A stretch of 11,390 nt of DNA from Spirochaetae bacterium HGW-Spirochaetae-7 (GCA_002839245.1 PGXR01000090.1:1-11390); one strand, 5' to 3'; shown: positions 1-7,522, counted from the stretch's first letter. The notes: a model not told the origin generated them from the sequence alone. Numbers and translations are program-made.

Positions 1-578
1 TTGTCGAAGATTTCCTTGACGTTGGATTCGCAACCGGGGGTGGCGATTACTTCCTCGGCCATGGTCTTCAGCCACTCGAAGCGCTCCTTGCTCATGCCGG
101 CGGGAAGGATGGCCACCGACGGGCAGGACATCAGGCGCGAGATGTAAGCGCCGCCGCGGCAGTAGTTGCCGGTGGACGGCCAGACGGCCTTCTTGGTGGT
201 CGGGTCGAAGCGGCCGGTGACCAGCTCGGGCAGAAGGCAGGACAGCGCGGCTCCAACCTTGTGCGCTCCCGTGGGGAACCACTTGCCGACGAGGCCGACG
301 ATGCGGGCCTTGGTGCCGGTGATGGAGCTGGGGATCTCGACGTAGTTGACGTCGCCGAACGTGCCGCCCTTTTCCTTGGGCTCGTTGTGCCAGTTGACGC
401 GGAACAGGTTGCGGCTGTGCACGTCCCACAGGCCTATGTTCTTGAGCTCATCCTTGTATTTCTGGGGAATCTTGGACGGGTCGCGCATCTGCTCGTAGGT
501 CGGAAGGACAATGCCCTTCTCCTTGCAGCGCTGGATGTTCTTCTTGCGGGCCTTCTCGTCAATCCGTAAATCGATCAT
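1..578 (-). CDS. TrpB/cysteine-synthase-like PLP enzyme ('PLP-dependent protein subunit beta' family), N-terminal part, cut by window edge
   Basis: The 192 visible codons run from ATG at 578-576 off the left edge, so the C-terminal half is missing. The start is supported by AAGGAG (forward strand 586-591) seven bases upstream. The fold-type-II PLP signature is clear. PTGAHKVGAA at residues 102-111 resembles the HTGAHK lysine motif of tryptophan synthase beta and gives K107 as the likely Schiff-base lysine. STGNYCRGGAY at 135-145 matches the substrate-loop S/T-G-N motif of cysteine synthases, followed by AILPAGMSKERFEWL. From memory this matches a family annotated only as 'pyridoxal-5-phosphate-dependent protein subunit beta', usually around 440 residues, of unestablished reaction. 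The gene is last in the purine cluster after an 81-base gap, so it may be expressed partly on its own. A beta-elimination or ammonia-lyase role on a diamino or ureido acid is inference from context. It is not a carbamoyltransferase (YgeW) and does not resemble YgeX. Confidence 0.85.
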   Translation of the reverse strand, partial: MIDLRIDEKARKKNIQRCKEKGIVLPTYEQMRDPSKIPQKYKDELKNIGLWDVHSRNLFRVNWHNEPKEKGGTFGDVNYVEIPSSITGTKARIVGLVGKWFPTGAHKVGAALSCLLPELVTGRFDPTTKKAVWPSTGNYCRGGAYISRLMSCPSVAILPAGMSKERFEWLKTMAEEVIATPGCESNVKEIFD

Positions 579-585
579 GTTGAAA

Positions 586-591
586 CTCCTT
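586..591 (-). promoter_or_regulatory. Shine-Dalgarno site of the TrpB-like PLP gene
   Basis: On the minus strand AAGGAG lies seven bases before the ATG at 578. It is a strong site placed in the only intergenic gap of the window, so this gene can be initiated independently of translation of the gene before it. Confidence 0.75.
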
Positions 592-615
592 GGTTAGAGA
601 CTTATACGAAATTTG

Positions 616-652
616 AACCACGGAGGTACTGTATCCCCGTGTCTCCGTGGTT
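616..652. repeat. Perfect 10-bp inverted repeat with 17-base loop in the 81-base intergenic gap
   Basis: AACCACGGAG at 616-625 is exactly complementary to CTCCGTGGTT at 643-652. After two unpaired positions on each side, three more pairs extend the stem in the minus-strand RNA. The inner part carries two adjacent 8-base near-repeats (minus strand ACGGAGAC at 641-648 and ACGGGGAT at 633-640). There is no run of T after the stem on the minus strand, so it is not a standard Rho-independent terminator. It could be an mRNA-stabilising or processing hairpin, an operator dyad, an attenuator, or a copy of a dispersed intergenic palindrome. Which of these applies cannot be decided from one copy. Confidence 0.7.
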
Positions 653-659
653 TGAATTC

Positions 660-1865
660 TCATTGCAGGCCCAAGCCCTTCATCGCGCCGGCGACGTCCT
701 TGAGGCCGGAACCGGTCAGCATGACGACGATGGTCTCGTCGGGGCGCAGGCTTGATTTGACCTTCTGGAGGCCGGCCCATGCCGCGCACGAACTCGGCTC
801 GGAGAAGAGTCCGGCCTTCGAGGCGAGCTCCCTCTGGGCATCGAGTATCTGCGCGTCGGTGACGACGACCGCCTTGCCTTGGTGCGCCTTGAGCTTCGAC
901 AGCGCGTGGTTGCCGTTGCGCGGCACGTCGACGGCGATAGAATCTGCTATCGTGTCGCTCGATACCGGGGCGCCGAAACTACCCGAAGCTAGGGCCCGGG
1001 CGATGGCGCTCGAACCTTCCGCCTGGCAGGCCCAGACGGTCGGCACCTTCTGGATACGCCCGAGCCTGACGAGGTCCTCGAAGCCTTTGTAGACGCCGGC
1101 GATTATGACGCCATCGCCTACAGGAACGAAGACGTGGTCGGGGGCGACGTAATCTTTCCTGGCCAGCTCGGCGAGATGCCCGGCGCGTCTGGCTTCGTGC
1201 TCCCTGGCGCGTGCAAGGTCCCGCACCATCTCGAAACTGACGGTCTTCTTGCCTTCGATGGTCAGCGGGTTGTACGCGGTGTTCCGCGACAGCACGCCGG
1301 TGGCCTTGCTGTAGGCCAGCGACTGGTCGAAGGCCACGTCGTAGGTTCCGTCGACCTCCCTGAGCTCCGCCCCGTACTGCAGCACCTGGACCCGCTTGGC
1401 GACCGGGGCTTTTTTGGGAAGGAACACGGTGATCTTGAGGCCGGCAGCCGCCCCGACACCCGACATGCTCGACGCGGCGTTGCCGGTGCTAGCCAGGGCA
1501 ATCTCGGTAATCCCGTGTTCCATCGCGAAGCCCGCCACCAGGTAGGAGGCGCGATCCTTGAACGAACCAGTGGGTTCGCAGGTGTCGTCCTTCAGGAACA
1601 GCCTCGGAAAGCCCGTCTCCTCGCGGAGGCGGCGGGGTTCCCACATCGGCGTGTTTCCTACCGGCAGCGGAGGAAGGAATTCCTTGGCCACCGGCAGCGG
1701 CACGTCGTCGGGACCGCCGGGGAACGAGCCTTCCCAGGCGCACTCGAGGACGCCCTCAAGCGGCTGGTCAGGCTGCTGCTTGGCCGAACAGGCGTCGCAA
1801 AGGTATCGCCCCGGCTCGATATCGTACTCTGCCCCGCACTCGGGGCATCTATAAAACCACCGCAT
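660..1865 (-). CDS. Threonine-synthase-like PLP enzyme with N-terminal zinc ribbon
   Basis: This 401-residue protein belongs to the threonine synthase branch of fold-type-II PLP enzymes. A zinc ribbon opens it, with C7, C10, C23 and C26 in CxxC pairs. PTGSFKDRA at 98-106 gives PLP lysine K103. STGNA at 126-130 is the substrate loop, VPVGDG at 247-252 the cofactor-phosphate loop, and PSS (357-359) with LTGSGLKD (383-390) complete the C-terminal pocket. True threonine synthases usually read NPTGSFKDRG; here the residue before is E97 and the one after is A106, which together with the VGDG loop suggests a paralogue with another substrate. The gene starts one base after the ygeY stop (TAG, G, ATG) and has no good Shine-Dalgarno site, so it is probably translated by re-initiation after ygeY. 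That ties it to the purine cluster rather than to threonine synthesis. It takes the position of E. coli ygeX but is not a YgeX homologue by motif. A deaminating or beta-eliminating role at the end of purine breakdown is inferred. Ordinary threonine synthase remains possible. Confidence 0.85.
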   Translation of the reverse strand: MRWFYRCPECGAEYDIEPGRYLCDACSAKQQPDQPLEGVLECAWEGSFPGGPDDVPLPVAKEFLPPLPVGNTPMWEPRRLREETGFPRLFLKDDTCEPTGSFKDRASYLVAGFAMEHGITEIALASTGNAASSMSGVGAAAGLKITVFLPKKAPVAKRVQVLQYGAELREVDGTYDVAFDQSLAYSKATGVLSRNTAYNPLTIEGKKTVSFEMVRDLARAREHEARRAGHLAELARKDYVAPDHVFVPVGDGVIIAGVYKGFEDLVRLGRIQKVPTVWACQAEGSSAIARALASGSFGAPVSSDTIADSIAVDVPRNGNHALSKLKAHQGKAVVVTDAQILDAQRELASKAGLFSEPSSCAAWAGLQKVKSSLRPDETIVVMLTGSGLKDVAGAMKGLGLQ

Positions 1866-1866
1866 C

Positions 1867-3087
1867 CTAGAGCTTCGCGGCTTCCAACGCGTAGGGGAGG
1901 GCGGCGTAGAAGGCTGCGGCCTTCCAGAGGTCGTCCACGCGGGTGATCTCGTTAGGCGCGTGGGCCTGGTTCTCGTCGCCGGGGCCGAATCCGATGCTCG
2001 GTATCCCGTGCCTGCCCGCGACGGCCACCGCGTTGGTCGAGAACGTCCACTTGTCGACTACCGGGACTTTCCCGAAGACCGCCTCGTGGGCTGCGACGCC
2101 CGCCTTGACGAACGGATGGTCGGCGGCGAACTTCCAGGTGGGGAAGTACAGCTCCTGGCGGTAGTCCTTGCCCGTCCAGCTGGGGATCGCGTACTCGGGC
2201 ATCGACACCTCTACTTCGTCGACACCGGCCGCGAGGACCGCCTCCTTGACCTGCTTCATCGCCAGGTCGGCCGTCTCTCCCCAGGTCAGGCGGCGGTCGA
2301 GGTAGAGCATCGCCTGGTCAGGGACGGCGCACTGCGAGGGGCCGTGTACATTGATCTGGGATACGACGACCGTCCCTTTGCCCAGGAAGCCGTCATCGTC
2401 AGGTTTCAGGGCCGCGTTCAGTTTTTCGATGGCCAGAGCGGCCTTGGCGGCTTTGTAGGCGGCCGAGACGCCCCGCTCGGGAGCGGAGCCGTGGCAGGAG
2501 ACGCCCTTCATGCGGACTTCCATCTCCATGCGTCCGCGGTGGCCGCGATACAGCCTGAGAGTGGTCGGCTCGGTGGAGACGAAGAAGTCGGGGACGAATT
2601 TCTCTTCTTCGATCAGGTACTTCCAGCAGAGGCCATCGCAGTCTTCTTCAATAATAGAGAAGACGAACCAGACGCTGTAGTCGCCCTTGTAGTTGAGTTC
2701 CTTGAGGATGCGGCCCGCCGTGATCATCGCCGCGGCTCCGCCGGTCTGGTCGCTGGTGCCTCGACCGTGGACGAGTCCGTTCTCGATGTCTCCGGAGAAC
2801 GGGTCCTTCTTCCACTGCGAGCGGTCGCCTATGCCGACGGTGTCGATATGGGCATCGATGACGAGTTTCTTGGGGCCCGAACCGACGCGGGCGAGCAGGT
2901 TTCCAAGTCCGTCGATGCGGACTTCATCGAAACCGGCTTTCTCGCACATGCCCTTGAGCAACATGATGCGATCCTTTTCCTTGTTGCTCATCGCCGGCAC
3001 CTTGATGATGCTCGAGAGGTTCTTGGCTGTCCAGTCCTTGTACGACTCTGCCTTGGCCCCGATTTCCTTGCCGTTCTGCATGCTCAT
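1867..3087 (-). CDS. ygeY: YgeY-family M20 metallohydrolase (purine/selenium-linked cluster)
   Basis: This 406-residue cytoplasmic protein of the peptidase M20/ArgE/DapE family has a complete set of di-zinc ligands. H80 and D82 lie in DAHIDTV, D113 in GRGTSDQ, the catalytic E147 with E148 in IIEEDCDG, E173 in STEPTT, and H376 in NQAHAPNE. SCHGSAPERG at 197-206 is typical of the lid domain. The text follows E. coli YgeY (HIDTVGIG, HGRGTSDQ). I chose the ATG at 3087 rather than an in-frame ATG at 3111: it forms an ATGA overlap with the ssnA stop and has GGAGGAA five bases upstream, while the longer start would add eight unconserved residues. M20 enzymes cleave amide or carbamoyl bonds of acylated amino acids. 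In this cluster an N-acyl, ureido or carbamoyl amino acid from an opened purine ring is the likely substrate, which is inference. Translation is coupled upstream to ssnA and downstream to the threonine-synthase-like gene. Confidence 0.93.
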   Translation of the reverse strand: MSMQNGKEIGAKAESYKDWTAKNLSSIIKVPAMSNKEKDRIMLLKGMCEKAGFDEVRIDGLGNLLARVGSGPKKLVIDAHIDTVGIGDRSQWKKDPFSGDIENGLVHGRGTSDQTGGAAAMITAGRILKELNYKGDYSVWFVFSIIEEDCDGLCWKYLIEEEKFVPDFFVSTEPTTLRLYRGHRGRMEMEVRMKGVSCHGSAPERGVSAAYKAAKAALAIEKLNAALKPDDDGFLGKGTVVVSQINVHGPSQCAVPDQAMLYLDRRLTWGETADLAMKQVKEAVLAAGVDEVEVSMPEYAIPSWTGKDYRQELYFPTWKFAADHPFVKAGVAAHEAVFGKVPVVDKWTFSTNAVAVAGRHGIPSIGFGPGDENQAHAPNEITRVDDLWKAAAFYAALPYALEAAKL

Positions 3088-4406
3088 CTCACTTCCTCCA
3101 TACGCTGCCATAATCTGCGCGTCTCGGACCTGCCCATGGCCGCGATGGCCCGGGCGTCAAAGAGCGGTTTCCTGTTCTTGACTATAAATTTTCCGCCGAC
3201 CATGGTCGAAGCGACCATGCGCGAACTCATGCCGAATGCCGCATGACCGGCGACGTTGCCGCCCTCGAGGGGGGTCGGCGGGTCATAATCCCAGAAGGCG
3301 AGGTCGGCCTCGTAGCCGGCCTCGACCCTGCCGAATCGCTTGCCGGGGAAATAACGTTCCAGGAGACGGTTGCCATTCTGGAGCATCCCCAGGAAAGAAT
3401 CCATCCACATCGCGCCGCCCGCGTCGTGGTGCTTGAAGAACGCGAAGTTGGCTTCCTCGAGCATGTCGGAGCCGATCCCGTCGGTGCCGAGGACGGCGTT
3501 CCTGTACTGCCCTATCTTGTCATTGTAGCCCACGAAGTTGTTCATGTTCGAGCGGGCATTGTGGGCTATGAAGGAGTCCCGCTCGTTGACCAGTTCGACT
3601 TCGCTGGCAGTGAGGAAGAGCCCGTGCCCCAGGATGGTCCTGGGACCGAGCAGCCCGGCCTCGTCGAGCCTGACGCAGATGTCCTTGCCGAAGCGGTACC
3701 GGGAATCGACGGCGTCGAACTTGTCCTCGGCGACGTGGATATGTAGTCCCCTGCCGGTCGACGAGCACGCGGCCGCGAGCGCGGCCATGGTCCTGTCGTC
3801 GACGGTGAACGGAGCGTGGGCGCCTATCGCCGCCTCGACCATGGGATCGCCGCCCGCTTTCCTCTCGGCGTCTACGGCGTCGGCGAAGCGCACGTTCTCG
3901 CGGACGCCCGCATCCGCTCCGGAGCGGCCGTTGCGGTCGGTCGCCTCGTAGCACAGCACGCCGCGGATGCCCACCGTGTCGAAGCCCTCGCGCAGCACGT
4001 CGAGCGAGCCGCCGATGAACTCGGGGCTGGCATGGTGGTCGACGACTGCCGTGACGCCCATGGCCGCGGCATCGGCAGCTCCGGCCAGGCCGCTCGCTCG
4101 GACGATGCCTTCGTCGAGCGCCCGGTCCAGCCGCCACCACAGGTTGACCAGTTGCTGGGCAAAATCCTTGCTCGGAGCAATGGCGACCGACAGGCCGCGG
4201 GCCAGCGCGGAGTAGAAGTGGTTGTGCGAGCATACGAGTCCGGGGCTGACGTAGCCGCCGGGAGACTCCCGCGATGCGTCGGGGTATTTCGCGGCCAGGG
4301 CCTTGCCTGTCTCGACGATTATTCGGCCATCGATGGCAATATCCGTTGGCTCCGATACCGAGCCGGGATGGAAATGGAGAATGCGTACATTCTCTATCAC
4401 TTGCAT
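3084..4406 (-). CDS. ssnA: SsnA, amidohydrolase-superfamily aminohydrolase
   Basis: This 440-residue protein has the length and sequence pattern of E. coli SsnA throughout. CSHNHFYSALARG at 59-71 carries metal ligands H61 and H63. VVDHHASP (121-128), IGAHAPFTV (194-202), HIHVAED (222-228, H224 and E227), GHG (260-262, H261) and GTDGIGSD (307-314, D309) give the full subtype-III amidohydrolase site. ARSNMNN at 284-290 is also shared with E. coli SsnA. Relatives include chlorohydrolases, guanine deaminase and atrazine-type enzymes, so hydrolytic deamination or ring opening of a purine-derived heterocycle is the expected chemistry; the exact substrate is not established. The start is backed by GGAGG (forward 4413-4417) six bases upstream. 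It overlaps the end of ygfK by 10 bases and is followed by ygeY through an ATGA overlap, so all three are probably made in step. Confidence 0.95.
   Translation of the reverse strand: MQVIENVRILHFHPGSVSEPTDIAIDGRIIVETGKALAAKYPDASRESPGGYVSPGLVCSHNHFYSALARGLSVAIAPSKDFAQQLVNLWWRLDRALDEGIVRASGLAGAADAAAMGVTAVVDHHASPEFIGGSLDVLREGFDTVGIRGVLCYEATDRNGRSGADAGVRENVRFADAVDAERKAGGDPMVEAAIGAHAPFTVDDRTMAALAAACSSTGRGLHIHVAEDKFDAVDSRYRFGKDICVRLDEAGLLGPRTILGHGLFLTASEVELVNERDSFIAHNARSNMNNFVGYNDKIGQYRNAVLGTDGIGSDMLEEANFAFFKHHDAGGAMWMDSFLGMLQNGNRLLERYFPGKRFGRVEAGYEADLAFWDYDPPTPLEGGNVAGHAAFGMSSRMVASTMVGGKFIVKNRKPLFDARAIAAMGRSETRRLWQRMEEVR
3093..3099 (-). promoter_or_regulatory. Shine-Dalgarno site that fixes the ygeY start
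   Basis: The minus strand reads GGAGGAA, five bases before the ATG at 3087, inside the last codons of ssnA. It favours this start over the upstream in-frame ATG at 3111, which lies before the site. Confidence 0.8.
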
Positions 4407-7400
4407 GCTGAACCTCCGGCTACCAGGTAGCGGTGGGAATCATGAATCGTCCTTGCGATAGACAGGAGCGGCGTGCCAGGCGGCGCCTTGTTCCATTCTG
4501 CCCAGGCGAGCGTCGAGACAGCAGACTCTGCACCCGGAGCGGCGCGCACGACAAGGGCCGGTGAAGTCGGGCTGCCCGAGAAAGCGAAGCCGGCGTTGGC
4601 GCTGGCGCGGAGCGAGGCTTCGGTCCTGAACAGCGTCGGCTTGCCTGCGAACGGTTTGCCGTCCCAGGGGCAGAAGAATCCGCAGTTGCCGCATTCGTTG
4701 CACAGGTCGTCGACGTGGAGTATCTGGATGGCTTGGGCCAGGGTGCCGTCCGGGGCTACCGGCAGCGCGAAGTTTGCCCTGTTAGGACAGACCTCGACGC
4801 AGCGGAGGCAGGCCGATCTGCACGACAGGCAGCGCTGGGCCTCCCGGGCGACGAAGTCCGGGTGCTCGGGCGGCAGGCTCGGCAGGGGCTCTCCGCGCCT
4901 GGCCAGTTCTGCCTTGTCGGCTTCCGCTTGCGCCACCACCTGCACGGTCGGTTCGATGCCGGCAGCCCTGAGGATGGCATAGGCCGCAAGCCGTCCGTCC
5001 GCCTCGGCCGCTATTATGCTGGCGGGGCCGCGCCTGGCGTCGCCGGCGGCGTATAGCCCCCTCTTGCTCGTCGCCATCGTCAGTGGGTCGACGACGGGGC
5101 GACCGTCCTTGCCCATCGCCGCGCCGAGTTCCTCGAACAGCGCCTTGTCGGGGCTTTCACCCACGGCCGCTATCACGAGGTCGCAGGGCATGTCGCGGAC
5201 GCGGTCGGACGGGACGGGAGAGCGCCTGAGCGATGCGTCGGGTTCTCCGAGCGTCATCTCCCGGACGCGGAGCACGGGAAGCCCGCCGCCGACGGCCGGC
5301 GACATGCGCTCGGGAAGGGAAAGCTCGGCAAAACGGACGCCATCGGCGAGCGCGGCTTCGAACTCCTCGCGGTCCGCGGGCATTTCTACCAGGGATCTCC
5401 TGTACAGGATGCTGACGGCCGGCTGCCCAGGCAGGCGGGCCGCTACGCGCGCGGCGTCTATCGCGGTATTGCCGCCCCCGGTGACGACGACGGCTTTGTA
5501 GCCGTCAAAGCCGCCTGAATCCGAGCCGCCAGCGTGGGCCGCCGCAAGGAATTCGAGGGCGTCGACGACACGGATTCCCGAACCTTCCAGCGGCAACTCC
5601 CGGGGTACCGGAGCGCCGGTGGCCACGACGATTGAGGTAAAGCCGTCCCTGGAAAGCGCGTCGCGGTCGACGCTGCCCGGGTGGCCCAGGCTGAATTCGG
5701 CGCCGAGCGCCTTGATCCTGTCGGTATCCGCGGCGATATCTTCCTTGGTGATGCGGAAGGCGGGTATGACGTTGGCAGGAACGCCGCCTGGATTCTCGTT
5801 CTCGTCAAAAACGGTCACCGGGTAGCCTTCAAGCGCGAGGTAGTGGGCGCACGATAGGCCCGCGGGTCCCGCACCTATCACGGCTGCCTTGCCCTTGCCG
5901 GCGATGGATGGCTTCCTGACCGGTGGGATGGAGGCAGCGCGGGCGCAGGCGAGTTTCATCGAGCGTATCTCTACCGGCCCCTCGTAATCGACGCGGGAAC
6001 ACGCGTACATGCACTGGTGGTCGCATAGAACGCCGGTTATATGGGGCAGCGGGTTGTCCGCGAGCACTATCGAAAGGGCTTTCTTCGCGTCGCCTGCGGC
6101 CAGCGCCTTCATGTAGGCGGGCGGTTTCTGTCCGGCCGGGCAGGCTTCGACGCACGGGGCGGCGAAACAGTCGGTCAGGGGAAGGCTCTTCTTGATTGAC
6201 GCCTCGCCCTTTTTCCAGTCTCCGCGGTAGGCTTCGTCGTGCAGGGCCGCGTCGGCAAGCCTGGCGAGCATGCTTGCGTCGGGCTTGGCGGGAACCCCGG
6301 CGACGAGAGCCCGGACGGCCTCGCGGGCCATCGGCTCCAGGCGGAGGTAGCCGCCCGGCTTGAGAATGTCGGTGGCGACGGTCAACGGCCCCAGGCCCGC
6401 GGCCATGCAGTCGAAGGCGTTGTGGGCGCTCGCGCCGCCGCAGTACGAGAAGGCGGGAGGCTCGGGCATGGCCCCGGCGATCCGGGCGGCCAGCCTGGCG
6501 GTTATCGGGAAAAGCGCGCGCCCTGACATGTAGCGTTCGTCACCGGGCATGCGGGCGCCGTCGTTGACGTTGGCCAGGGTGTTCGAAAGCTTGACGCCGA
6601 AACGGACGCCCTTGGCCGCGGCCTTGCCCCTCAACGAGGCGACGAGGCCGAGCGCGGCGTCGAACTGCAGGTCGTGCTCGAAAGTCGGCCTCTTGACGAT
6701 GATCCGCTGCCAGCCGGTCTCGTCCAGGATTGCCCGGACCTCGTCATAACCGAGGAGGGTGGGATTGAGCTTCACGTAGGCGTCGAAGCCTTTCTCTTCT
6801 ATTAAATAAGCGCCGATACGCTCTATCTCGACCGGGGGACAACCATGCATCGTCGACAGCGTAACCGAGTGGATCGGGCGCGAGGGAATCGCCTTCAGCG
6901 CATCGCGGGCCCGGGAAGCGCCGTCTGCGCCGAAGGCTCGCGCGAACGACTGTTCGGCGACGGCGGCCCTGGCCTCGGCAAGTGCCGTCTCCCATATCGG
7001 CGTACCCGCGGGCGATCGCATGCCTTCGATGAAGGCGTCCATCCTCGGTCCCTTGATGCCGTCAAGAGTGTAGCCGACCGACATGTTGAACATCAGCGCC
7101 CCCGGCTTGACGCCTAGGGCCGCGCGCAGGATGTGTATCGCAATCCACGCGCGTAGGTATTCGGCGCGCGCCTCGTCGAGGAGGAGTTCCGTAGACCACT
7201 CGACATTGTGGCCTTCGTCGAGCGCGTCTATGCACGGCTTGGCGATGTCGAGCCTGTCGTTCTCCTGTACCGTCTTGAGTTCGAAGACTCGGGCGCCGGC
7301 AAGCCAAGCGGCGACGATGTTGGGCGCGATCTGGGTATGCGGCCCGGCGGCCGGTCCGACCGGCAGGCCTATCCTCAGGCCGTTGACCTGGAACCCGGGA

Positions 7401-7522
7401 GACCCGGCCTCCATTTCCAGGACGCGCCTGACGAGGGTGCCGGGAATGTCGTAGGCGCTGTCGCGCGCGGCCCATTCTCCCGTTATCCTGCTCAAAAGCT
7501 CGCTCATGGGCAGAGACTTCAT
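4397..7522 (-). CDS. ygfK: YgfK, multidomain FMN/FAD/iron-sulfur oxidoreductase of the purine cluster
   Basis: This 1041-residue protein is close to E. coli YgfK (about 1030) and similar along its whole length. Residues 1-440 form a PreA/dihydroorotate-dehydrogenase-like TIM barrel: PVGPAAGPHTQ (54-64), TMHGCPPVEIE (224-234, C228), KLNPTLLGY (251-259), CGGAS (361-365). Residues 450-530 carry a GltD-like cluster domain with C452, C457, C461, C500, C504, C508. FAD is bound at GAGPAG (550-555), a second dinucleotide motif is TGGGNTA (681-687), and YAAGD (824-828) closes the FAD site. Two ferredoxin-like Cys groups follow: C898, C901, C905, C908, C912 and C941, C944, C947, C951. This is an electron-transfer chain from NAD(P)H or ferredoxin to a flavin active site. 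Once called a putative selenate reductase subunit, it is now better seen as a purine-pathway reductase; the exact substrate is inferred. The frame stays open far upstream, but the 7522 ATG has GGTGAG seven bases before it and matches the E. coli N-terminus (MRPIPFEELL against MKSLPMSELL). Confidence 0.95.
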   Translation of the reverse strand: MKSLPMSELLSRITGEWAARDSAYDIPGTLVRRVLEMEAGSPGFQVNGLRIGLPVGPAAGPHTQIAPNIVAAWLAGARVFELKTVQENDRLDIAKPCIDALDEGHNVEWSTELLLDEARAEYLRAWIAIHILRAALGVKPGALMFNMSVGYTLDGIKGPRMDAFIEGMRSPAGTPIWETALAEARAAVAEQSFARAFGADGASRARDALKAIPSRPIHSVTLSTMHGCPPVEIERIGAYLIEEKGFDAYVKLNPTLLGYDEVRAILDETGWQRIIVKRPTFEHDLQFDAALGLVASLRGKAAAKGVRFGVKLSNTLANVNDGARMPGDERYMSGRALFPITARLAARIAGAMPEPPAFSYCGGASAHNAFDCMAAGLGPLTVATDILKPGGYLRLEPMAREAVRALVAGVPAKPDASMLARLADAALHDEAYRGDWKKGEASIKKSLPLTDCFAAPCVEACPAGQKPPAYMKALAAGDAKKALSIVLADNPLPHITGVLCDHQCMYACSRVDYEGPVEIRSMKLACARAASIPPVRKPSIAGKGKAAVIGAGPAGLSCAHYLALEGYPVTVFDENENPGGVPANVIPAFRITKEDIAADTDRIKALGAEFSLGHPGSVDRDALSRDGFTSIVVATGAPVPRELPLEGSGIRVVDALEFLAAAHAGGSDSGGFDGYKAVVVTGGGNTAIDAARVAARLPGQPAVSILYRRSLVEMPADREEFEAALADGVRFAELSLPERMSPAVGGGLPVLRVREMTLGEPDASLRRSPVPSDRVRDMPCDLVIAAVGESPDKALFEELGAAMGKDGRPVVDPLTMATSKRGLYAAGDARRGPASIIAAEADGRLAAYAILRAAGIEPTVQVVAQAEADKAELARRGEPLPSLPPEHPDFVAREAQRCLSCRSACLRCVEVCPNRANFALPVAPDGTLAQAIQILHVDDLCNECGNCGFFCPWDGKPFAGKPTLFRTEASLRASANAGFAFSGSPTSPALVVRAAPGAESAVSTLAWAEWNKAPPGTPLLSIARTIHDSHRYLVAGGSACK
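4413..4417 (-). promoter_or_regulatory. Shine-Dalgarno site of ssnA
   Basis: The minus strand reads GGAGG (within CCGGAGGT) six bases before the ssnA ATG at 4406. It sits inside the ygfK coding end, which confirms the 10-base gene overlap as real rather than an over-extended start. Confidence 0.75.

Noticed and set aside
261..569. 102-codon plus-strand open frame rich in Leu, Val and Ala.
   Set aside because: It is the antisense of the TrpB-like PLP enzyme, whose motifs are unambiguous; the hydrophobic composition follows from the complement.
1..578. YgeW-type carbamoyltransferase, expected in this cluster.
   Set aside because: The translated text has a PLP lysine motif and an STGN loop and none of the carbamoyl-phosphate-binding motifs of transcarbamylases.
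601..606. Possible -10 element (minus strand TATAAG) in the intergenic gap, which could make a promoter for the last gene.
   Set aside because: No convincing -35 element at the right distance, and the match is short; kept only as a possibility.
616..652. Rho-independent terminator between the two PLP genes.
   Set aside because: The stem is good, but the loop is long and no T-run follows on the minus strand.
660..1865. YgeX diaminopropionate ammonia-lyase.
   Set aside because: It has a zinc ribbon and a PTGSFKDR motif typical of threonine synthases; the YgeX-type lysine loop is absent.
1960..3246. 428-codon open frame on the plus strand opposite ygeY.
   Set aside because: It mirrors the third-position GC bias of ygeY, has no recognisable domain, and its complement is a full metallohydrolase with all ligands.
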